Below, piece after piece: positions 25,128-34,921 of a stretch of 42,185 nt of DNA. Source of the DNA: Bacteroidales bacterium. GTDB lineage: Bacteria > Bacteroidota > Bacteroidia > Bacteroidales > UBA1402. The stretch lies in NCBI GenBank assembly GCA_017446025.1, contig JAFSRR010000085.1, positions 1 to 42,185 of the forward strand, written 5' to 3'. Made by a program: the position numbers and the translations under genes. Under the pieces are notes generated by a model. It saw only the letters and a list, made by a program, of their open reading frames with translations. It was not told the origin of the DNA and did not search any database. Each line of letters starts with the position of its first letter. Position 1 is the stretch's first letter.

Positions 25128-26669
25128 ATGAACACAAAGCAATTCATTTCCCGTAGCCTAACACTTGTCATGGCTGCCGCCTGTGCCCTGACAATCGACG
25201 CACAGGTAACCAAGTTTTCCGGTGTAGAGCCCGAACCCGGTATGATTCCCCCTCATCCGACCCGCTTGCCCGAAGTAGTCATTCCTGCCTTCCCGGGTGC
25301 CTGGGGTGCCGGTATGTTCACCCAGGGTGGTCGTGGCGGCAAGGTCTATGTCGTTACCAATCTCGAAGACAAAGGCCCCGGTAGCCTGCGTGAAGCCCTC
25401 GAGGCCGAAGGTCCCCGTATCGTTGTTTTCCGCGTGGCCGGAACCATCAAGATCGACCGCGACATCAACATCAACCATCCCTATGTAACCATCGCCGGCC
25501 AGACGGCTCCTGGTGACGGTATCTGCATTGCCGGTACACTGAACATCAACACCTACGAAGTGATCATACGTCACATTCGCGTACGTCGCGGTGTGCCCGA
25601 AGGCGGCCAGGGTGACGACAACATCGGTGGCAACCCCGATCATCACATCATCATCGACCACTGCTCGGCCTCCTGGGGTATGGACGAAAACATTTCCCTG
25701 TATCGTCACATGCGTCCCTCTGCCGACGGCAGGACCCAAATCAAGGATCCGGCCCGCTACGTCACCATCCAGTGGACGATCTCCAGCGAAGCGCTGAATG
25801 CCCGCAACCACGCCTTTGGCGGAACTTGGGGTGGTCAGCCTTCCACGCAGCACCACAACCTGTTTGCCTGCAACACGGCCCGTAACCCGTCGATCGGCAT
25901 GTCCGGTGCCTTCGACTATCGCAACAATGTTGTCTTCAACTGGCGTCATCGCACCATGGACGGCGGCGACGAGACTTCTCTGGTCAATGTCATCAACAAC
26001 TATTACAAGCCGGGTCCTGCCACCCAGGACAACATGAAGACCGTCTTCGCCCGCATCGAAGAGCGTCATATGTATTCTCCGGGCAGCGCTTGGGCCGCCG
26101 GTGACTGGTATGCCAAGGAAAAGAATCCTGCCAACCGTCCGGGTAAGTGGTATGTGGCCGGCAACATCATGGAAGGTTCCGACGAAGTGACCCGCGACAA
26201 CTGGAAGGGTATGCGCGGCAACGAGACTTTGGCCCGTGTCAACACCCCGTTCGAGGGTTGGCCCGTGGCTCCGCACCACACCGCTTTGGAAGCCTACAAT
26301 GCCGTCCTGGCCAGCGTAGGTGCCACCCTGCCCCGTCGTGACGCTGTCGATGCCCGTGTCATCGAAATGGTACGCACCGGCAAGACCAAAACCGAAACCG
26401 GCATCATTTCCAGCATCGATGAAGTGGGCGGATATCCCGAACTCACTTACAAGAAATCCGAGGTGCTGAAGGATACCGACAACGACGGTATGCCCGATGA
26501 TTGGGAGAAGAAGTACGGCCTGAACCCCAAGGATGGCAGCGATGCTTCCCAGGATCTCGACAAGGACGGTTACACCAACATCGAGGAGTTCATCAACGGC
26601 ACAGATCCCACGGAATACCTCAACTACCGCAATCTGGGCAACAATGTTGACCGAATCAGCATGAAATAA
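25128..26669 (+). CDS. Secreted pectate lyase, polysaccharide lyase family 1
   Basis: 513 residues with a signal peptide (MNTKQFISRSLTLVMAAACA, cleavage near residues 25-26). A right-handed beta-helix of PL1 type follows: FPGAWGAGMFTQGGRGGKVY, VTNLEDKGPGSLREAL, VTIAGQTAPGDGI, HHIIIDHCSASWGMDENISL and YRNNVVFNWRHRTMDGG. The C-terminus has EF-hand or thrombospondin-3-like calcium loops (DTDNDGMPDDWEKKYGLNP, DLDKDGYTNIEEFINGTDP) and ends without a sorting domain. PL1 lyases cleave polygalacturonan by calcium-dependent beta-elimination. It is a paralogue of the partial lyase at the right end (shared GRGG-V...LED and TIAGQTAPG-GI). A hairpin terminator follows the stop, so it is probably transcribed alone. 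Confidence 0.9.
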   Translation: MNTKQFISRSLTLVMAAACALTIDAQVTKFSGVEPEPGMIPPHPTRLPEVVIPAFPGAWGAGMFTQGGRGGKVYVVTNLEDKGPGSLREALEAEGPRIVVFRVAGTIKIDRDININHPYVTIAGQTAPGDGICIAGTLNINTYEVIIRHIRVRRGVPEGGQGDDNIGGNPDHHIIIDHCSASWGMDENISLYRHMRPSADGRTQIKDPARYVTIQWTISSEALNARNHAFGGTWGGQPSTQHHNLFACNTARNPSIGMSGAFDYRNNVVFNWRHRTMDGGDETSLVNVINNYYKPGPATQDNMKTVFARIEERHMYSPGSAWAAGDWYAKEKNPANRPGKWYVAGNIMEGSDEVTRDNWKGMRGNETLARVNTPFEGWPVAPHHTALEAYNAVLASVGATLPRRDAVDARVIEMVRTGKTKTETGIISSIDEVGGYPELTYKKSEVLKDTDNDGMPDDWEKKYGLNPKDGSDASQDLDKDGYTNIEEFINGTDPTEYLNYRNLGNNVDRISMK

Positions 26670-26694
26670 TTGGTTCAGTAAATATATTGTGATT

Positions 26695-26735
26695 GGATCG
26701 GGTCGGGCGTGAAGTCCGGCCCGGTCTTGTTTAAT
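26695..26735 (+). terminator. Terminator after the PL1 gene
   Basis: GATCGGGTCGG (26696-26706) pairs with CCGGCCCGGTC (26716-26726), with two G-T pairs and a 9-base loop, followed by TTGTTTAATA. It lies 26 bases after the lyase stop and before the ruvB promoter. Confidence 0.65.
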
Positions 26736-26750
26736 AAAAACGCTTCTGAC

Positions 26751-26782
26751 CTTGCATTTGGAAAGAGATTGCTGTATCTTCG
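26751..26782 (+). promoter_or_regulatory. Probable ruvB promoter
   Basis: CTTG at 26751-26754, 20 bases, TATCTTCG at 26775-26782. Both elements are one base off the consensus. The predicted start of transcription falls near 26789, just before ATG 26802. Confidence 0.45.
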
Positions 26783-26801
26783 CTTCCCGATAGTTTCGAG
26801 T

Positions 26802-27824
26802 ATGGAAGATCCGTTTGATATACGAAGCCAATCGCTTTCAGAGCGGGAGCAGGATTTCGAGAAAGCCCTGCGGCCCTTGACTTTTTCCGATTTCAAGGGG
26901 CAGCAGAAGATCGTCGAGAACCTGAGGGTGTTTGTCTCGGCTGCCAAAATGCGGCAGGAGCCAATGGACCATGTCCTGTTGCACGGCCCTCCAGGGTTGG
27001 GCAAGACCACCCTGTCCAATATCATCGCCAACGAACTGGGTGTCGGTTTCAAGGTGACTTCGGGACCGGTGCTCGACAAGCCGGGCGATTTGGCCGGTCT
27101 GCTTACCTCCCTGGAACCCAATGATGTCCTTTTCATCGATGAAATCCATCGTCTCAGCCCCATTGTCGAGGAGTATCTCTATTCGGCCATGGAAGACTTC
27201 CGTATCGACATCATGATAGACAAGGGGCCGAGTGCCCGTTCCATCCAGTTGGACCTGAACCCTTTCACGATGATCGGGGCCACCACCCGCAGCGGTCTGC
27301 TGACGGCCCCTTTGCGCGCTCGTTTCGGCATCAACTGCCATCTGGAATATTATCCGGCCGATATCCTCAAAGGGATCATCGTCCGTTCTGCCCGCCTGTT
27401 GAGCATCCCTTGTGAAGACAGCGCCGCAGAGGAGATTGCCCGTCGCAGCCGCGGCACGCCCCGAGTGGCCAACGCCCTGCTGCGTCGCGTGCGCGACTTT
27501 GCCCAGGTCAAGGGCAGCGGACGCATCACGCTGGAGATTGCCAAATACGCCTTGTCGGCCCTCAATATCGACACTTACGGTCTCGATGAAATCGACAACA
27601 AGATTCTGCTGACCATCATCGACAAGTTCCGGGGCGGTCCGGTCGGACTGACCACCATCGCCACCGCCTTGAGCGAAGATCCCGGCACACTGGAGGAAGT
27701 GTACGAGCCCTTCCTCATCCAGGAAGGTTTTCTCAAGCGGACTCCCCGCGGCCGCGAGGTGACCGACCTGGCCTGGACCCATCTGGGACGCAGCCGTTAC
27801 GGCAAGGAGGGAGAATTGTTTTAA
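26802..27824 (+). CDS. ruvB: Holliday junction branch-migration ATPase RuvB
   Basis: 340 residues from ATG 26802; the frame is open from 26709 but the upstream part lies over the promoter. Walker A is GPPGLGKTT (residues 62-70) and Walker B is [12 protein letters not shown]. Sensor and arginine-finger segments are visible ([19 protein letters not shown]), with the winged-helix C-terminus ([28 protein letters not shown]). RuvB hexamers drive branch migration with RuvA, and RuvC cuts; neither is in the window. The flippase gene follows after 12 bases, probably in the same transcript. Confidence 0.97.
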   Translation: MEDPFDIRSQSLSEREQDFEKALRPLTFSDFKGQQKIVENLRVFVSAAKMRQEPMDHVLLHGPPGLGKTTLSNIIANELGVGFKVTSGPVLDKPGDLAGLLTSLEPNDVLFIDEIHRLSPIVEEYLYSAMEDFRIDIMIDKGPSARSIQLDLNPFTMIGATTRSGLLTAPLRARFGINCHLEYYPADILKGIIVRSARLLSIPCEDSAAEEIARRSRGTPRVANALLRRVRDFAQVKGSGRITLEIAKYALSALNIDTYGLDEIDNKILLTIIDKFRGGPVGLTTIATALSEDPGTLEEVYEPFLIQEGFLKRTPRGREVTDLAWTHLGRSRYGKEGELF

Positions 27825-27836
27825 AGACCTGTAATT

Positions 27837-29315
27837 ATGCCCGGACTGAAAAGTTTAGCCAAAGACACCGCCATTTACGGACTGAGCAGTATTGTCGGCA
27901 AGTTCCTCAACTGGTGTCTGGTCCCTTTTTACACCTATGCCCTTGCGGCCTCGGCCGAGTATGGGATCGTCACCGAGTTGTACAGCTGGACGGCGGTGGT
28001 CATCGTGATCCTGACCTATGGGATGGAGACGGGTTTCTTCCGTTATGTCAACCGTGAGGACAAGGATCCCGGCCAGGTGTATTCCACCACCTTGTGCAGC
28101 CTGGCCTCCACGTCTGCGATCTTTATTTTGCTGGGGCTGCTGTTCCTGCCGCAAATCTCCCGGGGGATAGGTTATACCGCTCATCCCGAATACATCGGAA
28201 TGATGATTTGCATCGTGGCAGTCGATGCCTTTTCATCGATACCTTTTGCCTATCTTCGATACAAAAACCGGCCCATACGGTTTGCCTCGCTCAAACTGTT
28301 GTCCATCTTTGTCAACATCTTCTTCAACCTCTTCTTCATCTGGCTTTGTCCCAAGATACAGGCGGTGCATCCCGAGTGGATCGCCTGGTTCTACCGGCCC
28401 GGTTATGAGGTAGGATACATTTTTGTATCGAACGCTATTTCGACGGGAGTCACGCTGTTGGCACTCCTGCCCGATTTCATCCATATCAAACTGAATTTCA
28501 GCGCTTCGTTGCTGCGCCAGATGCTGCGTTATTCGCTGCCGCTGCTGGTGTTGGGAATCGCCGGTATCATGAACCAGGATTTCGACAAGATCGTTTTCAA
28601 ACACTTGTTCGACGACCAGGATGTGGCCCAGTCGCAATTGGGCATTTACGGAGCCTGTTGCAAGATAGCCATCATCATGATGATGTTTACCCAGGCCTTC
28701 CGCTATGCCTATGAACCCTACGTGTTTGCCAAGAACCGTTCGGCCGACAACCGTCAGGCTTATGTGGAGGCCATGAAATACTACATCATTTTCGCCCTGC
28801 TCATTTTCCTGGCTGTCGTGTTCTATATGGACATCCTCAAATTTTTGATATCAAGCCGCTACCACGAAGGGCTGGCCGTGGTGCCCGTCGTACTGGCCTG
28901 CTATCTGTTCCAGGGGATATTCTTCAATCTGTCGTTGTGGTACAAACTCACCGACAAGACCCAGTGGGGCGCCTACATCACCATCTTTGGCTGTCTGCTC
29001 ACCATAGCCGGCAATCTGCTTTTCGTGCCCCGCTACGGGTACATGGCAGCTGCCTGGACTTCCTTTGTGAGCTATTTCCTGATGATGCTGGTCAGCTGGG
29101 CCTTGGGCCAGAAATATTATCCGATGAAATACGACATGAAGTCGGCGTTGTTCTACACGGTCTTGACAATCGTTGTCTTCGTTATCGGGACGAATCTCCC
29201 GTTTTCATCGGTCGTATGGCGTCTGGCCGTCCGGACTCTGCTGCTGGGCGTCTTCCTGTTGGTGGTTTTGAAGAAGGATCTGCCTTTCGCGGTCTTTCGT
29301 AAGGTCCGCCAATAA
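27837..29315 (+). CDS. Wzx-like polysaccharide/lipid flippase (MOP superfamily)
   Basis: 492 residues with about 12-14 hydrophobic segments. The N-terminus (KSLAKDTAIYGLSSIVGKFL) is typical of the polysaccharide synthesis export family. Such proteins flip undecaprenyl-linked glycans or related lipids across the inner membrane. There is no glycosyltransferase cluster around it, so its substrate is unknown. It lies 12 bases after ruvB. Its last 111 bases are antisense to the end of folK. Confidence 0.85.
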   Translation: MPGLKSLAKDTAIYGLSSIVGKFLNWCLVPFYTYALAASAEYGIVTELYSWTAVVIVILTYGMETGFFRYVNREDKDPGQVYSTTLCSLASTSAIFILLGLLFLPQISRGIGYTAHPEYIGMMICIVAVDAFSSIPFAYLRYKNRPIRFASLKLLSIFVNIFFNLFFIWLCPKIQAVHPEWIAWFYRPGYEVGYIFVSNAISTGVTLLALLPDFIHIKLNFSASLLRQMLRYSLPLLVLGIAGIMNQDFDKIVFKHLFDDQDVAQSQLGIYGACCKIAIIMMMFTQAFRYAYEPYVFAKNRSADNRQAYVEAMKYYIIFALLIFLAVVFYMDILKFLISSRYHEGLAVVPVVLACYLFQGIFFNLSLWYKLTDKTQWGAYITIFGCLLTIAGNLLFVPRYGYMAAAWTSFVSYFLMMLVSWALGQKYYPMKYDMKSALFYTVLTIVVFVIGTNLPFSSVVWRLAVRTLLLGVFLLVVLKKDLPFAVFRKVRQ

Positions 29316-29756
29316 GTCTGCAACCGTTTTTCTCAGGACAGGGTGTACCAGGTCTGGGGCTATCTGGCAGAGCGGCTCCAGCACGAATCTTCTTTGATGA
29401 AGCAGGGGATGGGGAAGTTGCAAGTCTTTTTCGTCCAATACCAGATGGTCGTAGAACAGCAAATCGATGTCTATGACCCGGTCGCTGTAGTGTCCGTCGG
29501 ACTTGTGTGTCCGCCCCAGCGCCCGCTCAATCTGCTGGGTAAGGCGGAGGCACTGCCCGGGGGAGCATTCTGTCTCGACACCGATGCAGGCGTTCAAAAA
29601 AGCGTTTTTCGAAGAAAACCCCCAGGGAGCGGTCTCAAAAAAACCGGACCGGGCAAAAACATGCCCGATACGGTTTTCGATGTCGGAAATGGCCATTTCC
29701 AACGTCTCTTCCCTAGGCCCGAGATTGGCCCCCAGACTCAGGTAGAGCAAAGCCAT
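29205..29756 (-). CDS. folK: 2-amino-4-hydroxy-6-hydroxymethyldihydropteridine pyrophosphokinase, with C-terminal extension
   Basis: 183 residues from ATG 29756 (MALLYLSLGANLGPREETLE); upstream in-frame codons are antisense to queA. HPPK motifs are FETAPWGFSSKNAFLNACIG, IERALGRTH, SDRVIDIDLLFYDHLVL and PHPLLHQRRFVLEPL. It transfers pyrophosphate from ATP to the pterin in folate synthesis. The usual fold ends near LRKTVADLLADL; here about 31 further Gln- and charge-rich residues follow, read across the end of the flippase gene. The gene starts 2 bases after queA and is the last of the ftsX-to-folK run. Confidence 0.92.
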   Translation of the reverse strand: MALLYLSLGANLGPREETLEMAISDIENRIGHVFARSGFFETAPWGFSSKNAFLNACIGVETECSPGQCLRLTQQIERALGRTHKSDGHYSDRVIDIDLLFYDHLVLDEKDLQLPHPLLHQRRFVLEPLCQIAPDLVHPVLRKTVADLLADLTKDRERQILLQNHQQEDAQQQSPDGQTPYDR

Positions 29757-29758
29757 GA

Positions 29759-30808
29759 CTAGAGGATAAGCAGGGCGTCGCCGTAGCAACCGAACTGGTA
29801 TTTCTCCTTGAGTGCGGTCTGATAGGCTTCCAGCACAGCGTCGTAGCCGCCAAATGCCGCCGTGGTCATGAGCAGGGTGGAATAGGGCATGTGGAAATTG
29901 GTAATCATGGCGTCGGCCACACTGAAATCGTAGGGCGGGAAGATGAAGCGGTTGGTCCAACCGTCGAAGGCCTTGATGTGGCTGTTGGTGCCCACGGCTG
30001 TCTCGATGGCCCGCATGACGGAAGTGCCCACCGAGCAGACTTTCTTTTCCCGGTCTTTGGCCCGGTTGACGATGTCGGCCGTCTGCTCGCTGATGAACAT
30101 CTGTTCGGAATCCATCTTGTGCTTGGTGAGGTCTTCGACATCGATTTCACGAAAACCGCCCAGACCGATATGCAGGGTGAGGAAAGCTGCTTCGACGCCC
30201 TTGATTTCCATCCGCTTCATCAGTTCGCGACTGAAATGCAGGTTGGCCGAGGGGGCCACGACGGCGCCTTCGTTGCGGGCGAAGATGGTCTGGAAATCAT
30301 TGGCATCGTCTTTGTTGACTTCCCGGTTGAGATAACGTGGAATGGGCGTTTCACCCAGGGCAAACAGGGCCTTCTTGAAAGACTCGTGGTCGCCGTCGTA
30401 GAGGAAGCGCAGCGTGCGGCCGCGGGAGGTGGTGTTGTCGATGACTTCGGCCACCATGGAGTCGTCCTCGCCGAAATACAGTTTGTTGCCGATGCGGATC
30501 TTGCGGGCGGGATCGACCAGCACGTCCCACAGACGAAATTCCTCGTTCAATTCGCGAAGGAGGAACACTTCGATCTGAGCTCCGGTTTTTTCCTTGTTGC
30601 CGAACAGGCGGGCAGGAAAGACCTTCGTGTCGTTGAAGACGAAAACATCGCCTTCGTTGAAATAATCGAGGACTTCTTTGAACACGCGGTGCTCGATGGC
30701 GCCGGTCTTGCGGTTCAACACCATCAATCGGGCTTCGTCGCGATACATCGGCGGCTTTTTGGCAATCAGCTCATCGGGCAGATTGAATTTAAAGTTGGAT
30801 AACTTCAT
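29759..30808 (-). CDS. queA: S-adenosylmethionine:tRNA ribosyltransferase-isomerase QueA
   Basis: 349 residues, full length. Family motifs are [44 protein letters not shown] and [19 protein letters not shown]. QueA transfers and rearranges the ribose of SAM onto preQ1 in tRNA to give epoxyqueuosine. That is the substrate of QueH (12955-13611), while QueF (37596-38072) makes preQ1, so three consecutive steps of the pathway are encoded within 25 kb but in separate transcripts. It follows truB after 3 bases. Confidence 0.97.
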   Translation of the reverse strand: MKLSNFKFNLPDELIAKKPPMYRDEARLMVLNRKTGAIEHRVFKEVLDYFNEGDVFVFNDTKVFPARLFGNKEKTGAQIEVFLLRELNEEFRLWDVLVDPARKIRIGNKLYFGEDDSMVAEVIDNTTSRGRTLRFLYDGDHESFKKALFALGETPIPRYLNREVNKDDANDFQTIFARNEGAVVAPSANLHFSRELMKRMEIKGVEAAFLTLHIGLGGFREIDVEDLTKHKMDSEQMFISEQTADIVNRAKDREKKVCSVGTSVMRAIETAVGTNSHIKAFDGWTNRFIFPPYDFSVADAMITNFHMPYSTLLMTTAAFGGYDAVLEAYQTALKEKYQFGCYGDALLIL

Positions 30809-30811
30809 AGT

Positions 30812-31552
30812 TCAGCTTATTATTCTTTGGTTGTTGTCAAGAGAAGGGGTGAGCCGTCCGAGGTATTCCTGACGGAAGGCAACAATGTCGAGGCAATCAG
30901 AGAGCCGGTAGTCGCCGACGCGGGTCCGCTCGAGGGCTGTGAGGTAGGCTCCGCAGTGCAGCGCCTCCCCGATGTCGCGCGCCAGGGCCCGGATATAGGT
31001 CCCTTTGCTGCAGACCACCCGCACAGTGATGCGGGGTCGACGATCTGAAGAGGCTTCCTGATAGTCGGTCAGCTCGATTTCATCGATGACCAGCGTCTTG
31101 GGCTTGAGGTCGATGGCCTCGCCTTCGCGGGCATATTCGTAGGCTCGCTTGCCTTGTATTTTACAGGCCGAAAAACTGGGCGGCACCTGTTCGATGGTAC
31201 CGACAAATCCCTGCAAGGTCTCGCGCACCAGGGCTTCGGTCACATGGCTGTAGTCGTAGGTCTTGTCTATGGGCTTTTCCATGTCGAAAGAAGGGGTGGT
31301 GGCTCCCAGTTCCATGGTGGCCACATATTCTTTGGTCTGGTACTGGAATTCTTCGATGCGTTTGGTGGCCCGCCCGGTGCAGACAATCATCACGCCGGTG
31401 GCCAAGGGGTCCAGTGTGCCGGCATGGCCGACTTTCAGCTTTTTCATCTTCAGGCCACGGCAAAGGGAGAATCGGACATCGTTGACCAGTTTGAACGATG
31501 TCCAGCCCAGGGGCTTGTTGAAACAAAGAATCTCTCCTGCCTGAAAATCCAT
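30812..31552 (-). CDS. truB: tRNA pseudouridine-55 synthase
   Basis: 246 residues from ATG 31552 (MDFQAGEILCFNKPLGWTSF); the frame is open to 31693 but that part is inside uppP. The catalytic Asp is residue 48 in KVGHAGTLDPLATG. Other family motifs are YVATMELGATTPSFD, VPPSFSACKIQGKRAYEYAR and VVCSKGTYIRALARDIG. It makes the universal pseudouridine of the T-loop. The start is one base after the uppP stop, so the two are translationally close. Confidence 0.97.
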   Translation of the reverse strand: MDFQAGEILCFNKPLGWTSFKLVNDVRFSLCRGLKMKKLKVGHAGTLDPLATGVMIVCTGRATKRIEEFQYQTKEYVATMELGATTPSFDMEKPIDKTYDYSHVTEALVRETLQGFVGTIEQVPPSFSACKIQGKRAYEYAREGEAIDLKPKTLVIDEIELTDYQEASSDRRPRITVRVVCSKGTYIRALARDIGEALHCGAYLTALERTRVGDYRLSDCLDIVAFRQEYLGRLTPSLDNNQRIIS

Positions 31553-31553
31553 A

Positions 31554-32357
31554 TCAGAGTGATAACAGCGGTAAGACAATGGCCAGGATGCCGACGACGG
31601 CACAGTAGATGGCAAACCAGACGAGTTTGCCCTTGCGGACCAGACTGAGCATCCAGCGGCAGGCGATGCAACCGGACACAAAGGCGGTGACAAAGCCGAC
31701 GATAAGCGAACTCATCGGCAGTCCGTTGGAGGCAGCCGCAGAGAAATCTCCGCCGACAATATCCAAAAACATCTCTCCCAAAATGGGAATGATGACCATG
31801 ATAAAGGAGAACTGGGCGATGCTTTCCTTCTTGTTACCCAGCAACAGGCCGGTGGCAATGGTCGAACCCGAGCGCGACAGTCCCGGCATGACGGCGCAAG
31901 CCTGTGCCAGTCCGATAATGAAGGAATCCCGCCAGGAGATGTTTTCCTTCTGGCGCGGTTTGGCATAGTGGGAGAAAGTCAGCAACAGCGCCGTGACCAA
32001 CAGCATGCAACCGACGATGAGCAGCCCGCGGCCGAAAAACTGTTCGACCTGGTCTTTGAAGAACATCCCGACGATGAGAACGGGAATCATGGAGACGAAG
32101 ATTTTGAGGACATACTGGGTCTCGTCGTTCCATTTGAACTGGAAAAAACCTTTGAGCAGCGCCCAGAGTTCTTTCCACAAGATACAGATGGTGCTCAGCA
32201 CCGTGGCGGCATGCACGGCTACGGTGAAAATCAGGTTCTCTTCGCCCGAGATGCCAAGCAGGTAATGGCCGATTTCCAGATGGCCGCTGCTGCTCACGGG
32301 CAGGTATTCCGTCAGTCCCTGGACCAAACCCAGGATAAAGGCTTCCCAAACATTCAT
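31554..32357 (-). CDS. uppP: Undecaprenyl-diphosphate phosphatase
   Basis: 267 residues with about 7-8 membrane segments. The two BacA/UppP active-site motifs are present: [20 protein letters not shown] near residues 11-30 and [18 protein letters not shown] further on. It dephosphorylates undecaprenyl diphosphate so the carrier can be reused in peptidoglycan and glycan synthesis; overproduction gives bacitracin resistance in other bacteria. It lies 5 bases after the DUF3098 gene. Confidence 0.97.
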   Translation of the reverse strand: MNVWEAFILGLVQGLTEYLPVSSSGHLEIGHYLLGISGEENLIFTVAVHAATVLSTICILWKELWALLKGFFQFKWNDETQYVLKIFVSMIPVLIVGMFFKDQVEQFFGRGLLIVGCMLLVTALLLTFSHYAKPRQKENISWRDSFIIGLAQACAVMPGLSRSGSTIATGLLLGNKKESIAQFSFIMVIIPILGEMFLDIVGGDFSAAASNGLPMSSLIVGFVTAFVSGCIACRWMLSLVRKGKLVWFAIYCAVVGILAIVLPLLSL

Positions 32358-32362
32358 AGCGG

Positions 32363-32611
32363 TTATTCAGCAGATTCAGTGGTTGATTTCTTGCCAGGGT
32401 TGACCAGGATGCCGACCAGAATCAGGGCAAAGCCGACAAATGATACGGTGGGCGCCAAAACGATGCGGCGGAAACTGAAGATGTCGGGATTGTAGGCGTC
32501 CTTGGTGGAGGGTGCGCCCAACATCAGGATAAAGCCCAGGATGATCAGCACAATGCCTGCTGCGATCCAGATGAAATTCTTTTTACTGAGGGCGAAATGT
32601 TTGTCGTTCAT
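32363..32611 (-). CDS. Small two-helix membrane protein, DUF3098 family
   Basis: 82 residues with two hydrophobic segments ([19 protein letters not shown] and [14 protein letters not shown]) joined by a short loop that reads [20 protein letters not shown]. This is the DUF3098 pattern, found between ftsX and uppP in Bacteroidota. The function is unknown; the constant neighbourhood suggests an envelope or cell-division role. Confidence 0.85.
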   Translation of the reverse strand: MNDKHFALSKKNFIWIAAGIVLIILGFILMLGAPSTKDAYNPDIFSFRRIVLAPTVSFVGFALILVGILVNPGKKSTTESAE

Positions 32612-32632
32612 TGTATCGTGAAAGTCTGATGT

Positions 32633-33511
32633 TTATACGTAGTAAAGTTCGTCGTTGCTCATTTTCAGGAAACGGTTCACCGAGAAGACGGTCGCCACGG
32701 CGCTGATAAGGATGCCCAAGCCCAGCAGCAGCGCCAACATCGCTCCATACATCTGGCCCGTGACCATCCGTGAAATTCCCGGAAAGACCTTTTCCATGGC
32801 CGACAGTGTCAGATAATACAGTCCCAGGGCCAGGACGGCGCTGATGATGCCGCAAACGACATTCTGCCGGACAAAAGGCCGGCGGATGAAGCTGCGCCGG
32901 GCTCCCACCAGGCACATGGTATGGATGAGGAACCGCTTGGCGTAGATCATCAGGCGCACGGTGTTGCGGATGAGCATAAAGGAGATGAGCGTCAGCACCA
33001 CGGCGATGGCGAGCAGCAGTTTGCCGATGGAAAGGAGATTTTTGTTGACCAGCTGGATGAGATCCTCCCGATAGACCACTTCCTGGACGAAGGAGGGGGC
33101 CGACAAGGTATTGACGATTTTCCGGATCTGGTCCAACTGGGTGTATTCAGACTTCATCTGAATCTCGATGGTGGCCGGCAGGGGATTGAATCCCAGGAAA
33201 CTCTCGGGGCTTTCGCCGAGTTCTTCGGTGAGTTCTTTCAGGGCTGTTTCCTTGTCGATGTATTGATAGGATTTGGTCCATTCAGCCTGGCTGATCTTTT
33301 TTTGGAAGGCGGTCAGTTCGGCAGGAGTGATGTCGTCTTCGAGCAATACGGTGATACAGATGTTTTCCTTGGCCGCCTGGGACAGTTCCCGGGCAAAGAA
33401 TCCCAGGGTGGTCATAATGGCGAAAAGCAGCAGCACCAGACTGATGCTGACCGTCGCTGTCAGGCGCGAGCCAAAGACCCTGCCTCGGGTTTTTCGGAGT
33501 TTTTTGTTCAT
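32633..33511 (-). CDS. ftsX: Cell-division ABC-transporter-like protein FtsX
   Basis: 292 residues from ATG 33511 (MNKKLRKTRGRVFGSRLTAT); upstream in-frame codons to 33553 precede the likely transcript start. It has one N-terminal membrane helix, an extracytoplasmic domain (ICITVLLEDDITPAELTAFQ, then the cross-strand region) and three more membrane helices (LIRNTVRLMIYAKRFLIHTM is the FtsX cytoplasmic loop). FtsX with FtsE controls peptidoglycan hydrolases at the septum. ftsE is not adjacent. Confidence 0.93.
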   Translation of the reverse strand: MNKKLRKTRGRVFGSRLTATVSISLVLLLFAIMTTLGFFARELSQAAKENICITVLLEDDITPAELTAFQKKISQAEWTKSYQYIDKETALKELTEELGESPESFLGFNPLPATIEIQMKSEYTQLDQIRKIVNTLSAPSFVQEVVYREDLIQLVNKNLLSIGKLLLAIAVVLTLISFMLIRNTVRLMIYAKRFLIHTMCLVGARRSFIRRPFVRQNVVCGIISAVLALGLYYLTLSAMEKVFPGISRMVTGQMYGAMLALLLGLGILISAVATVFSVNRFLKMSNDELYYV

Positions 33512-33550
33512 ACAAGGACTGCTTTGAGCCGAACGATCCCTAATTTGGCA

Positions 33551-33558
33551 CAAAAGTA
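33551..33558 (-). promoter_or_regulatory. Likely -7 element of the ftsX operon
   Basis: On the minus strand TACTTTTG (33558-33551) matches TAnnTTTG, 39 bases before the ftsX ATG. No matching -33 TTTG is seen. Confidence 0.4.
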
Positions 33559-33595
33559 CATATTATTTTGGTTGATACGTACTTCTATACTGGAA

Positions 33596-34912
33596 TTATT
33601 CCACCAGTTCGCCCAAAAGAGTCGCTGAGGAGCTGTCCACGATGCGGACTTTGACGAAATCTCCTGCCCGGCAGTTGCCTCTGGGAAAGACCACGGTCTT
33701 GTTCTTTTCGGTGCGGCCGCACATCTGCTCGCGGGAGCGTTTGGACGGTCCTTCCGCCAACACGGTGTAAACCTTGCCGGTTTCCCGTTGGTTGCTGGCG
33801 GCCGAGAGACGGTTCTGCAGGTCGATGATTTCGCTGAGCCGTCTGAGTTTTACTTCCTCCGGGACATCGTCGGGCAGGTGTTTGGCAGCATAGGTGCCCG
33901 GCCGCTCGGAGTATTTGAACATGAAAGCGGAGTCGAATCCCACTTCCTCCATCAGGGAAAGGCTCAGACGGTGGTCTTCTTCGGTCTCGGAGTGGAATCC
34001 GCAGAAAATGTCGGTAGAGATGCCGCAATCGGGCAGGATGCGCCTGATGGCGGCAATGCGCCCCAGATACCACTCCCGGTCGTAACGACGGTTCATCAGC
34101 TTGAGGATTCTCGAACTGCCCGACTGGACAGGCAGGTGGATGTGCCGGCAGAGGTTGGGATGGGCGGCGATGGTCTCGAGCAGTTCGTCGCTCATGTCTT
34201 TGGGATGGGAAGTGGTGAAGCGTATCCACATATCAGGGGCCGCCTCCGCCACCATGCCCAGCAAGGCGGGGAACTTTATGCCGTTGAAATCGTAGGAATT
34301 TACATTCTGTCCCAGCAGGATGGCTTCCTTGAAGCCCCGCTCCCTCAGGTCGGCGAGTTCGTGGAGTATGCTTTGCACATCGCGGCTGCGCTCGCGTCCA
34401 CGGGTGTAGGGGACGATGCAGTAGCTGCAGAAATTGTTGCAGCCCCTCATGATGGAAATATAGCCCGATATCCGCCCCAGTCCGATGCGGGAGGGCAGTA
34501 CGTTGGGATAGGTTTCGGTCGTTGAGAGCGTCACATTGACTGCCTTCTCCCCTTTCTCGACGGCCCCCAGCAAATTGGGCAGGTCCATATAGGCATCCGG
34601 TCCGGCCACCAGATCGACCCCGTATTGTTCGCTGAGCTGCTCTTTCAGACGCTCGGCCATGCAACCCAGAATGCCGATGACAAGTCTCTTTTTCTTCTTG
34701 AGGGCTTGCAGGGCCTGCAACCTGCCGAAGATTTTCTGTTCGGCGTTGTCGCGGATGGAGCAGGTGTTGAGCAGTACCAAATGGGCCTCATCAAGCTGGT
34801 CGCAGGGCTCGTAGCCGGCTGTCTGCAGGATGGATGTCACCACTTCGCTGTCGGCCACGTTCATCTGGCACCCGTAGGTCTCAAGAAAGAATTTTTTATT
34901 GTCGTCGGTCAT
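33596..34912 (-). CDS. miaB: tRNA-2-methylthio-N6-dimethylallyladenosine synthase
   Basis: 438 residues, full length. The N-terminal UPF0004 domain supplies three cluster Cys (FLETYGCQMNVADS, LNTCSIRDNAE, GILGCMAERLKEQ), the radical-SAM motif is MRGCNNFCSYCIVPYTRGRE, and a C-terminal TRAM domain ends near SSATLLGELVE. It adds the methylthio group to i6A37 of tRNAs. The preceding gene on the same strand ends 9 bases upstream. The stop is 84 bases from the ftsX ATG. Confidence 0.96.
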   Translation of the reverse strand: MTDDNKKFFLETYGCQMNVADSEVVTSILQTAGYEPCDQLDEAHLVLLNTCSIRDNAEQKIFGRLQALQALKKKKRLVIGILGCMAERLKEQLSEQYGVDLVAGPDAYMDLPNLLGAVEKGEKAVNVTLSTTETYPNVLPSRIGLGRISGYISIMRGCNNFCSYCIVPYTRGRERSRDVQSILHELADLRERGFKEAILLGQNVNSYDFNGIKFPALLGMVAEAAPDMWIRFTTSHPKDMSDELLETIAAHPNLCRHIHLPVQSGSSRILKLMNRRYDREWYLGRIAAIRRILPDCGISTDIFCGFHSETEEDHRLSLSLMEEVGFDSAFMFKYSERPGTYAAKHLPDDVPEEVKLRRLSEIIDLQNRLSAASNQRETGKVYTVLAEGPSKRSREQMCGRTEKNKTVVFPRGNCRAGDFVKVRIVDSSSATLLGELVE

Positions 34913-34921
34913 ATCTTGGAA

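Noticed and set aside
34222..34230. DnaA-box-like GTATCCACA
   Set aside because: It is single, lies within miaB and is far from the skew change.
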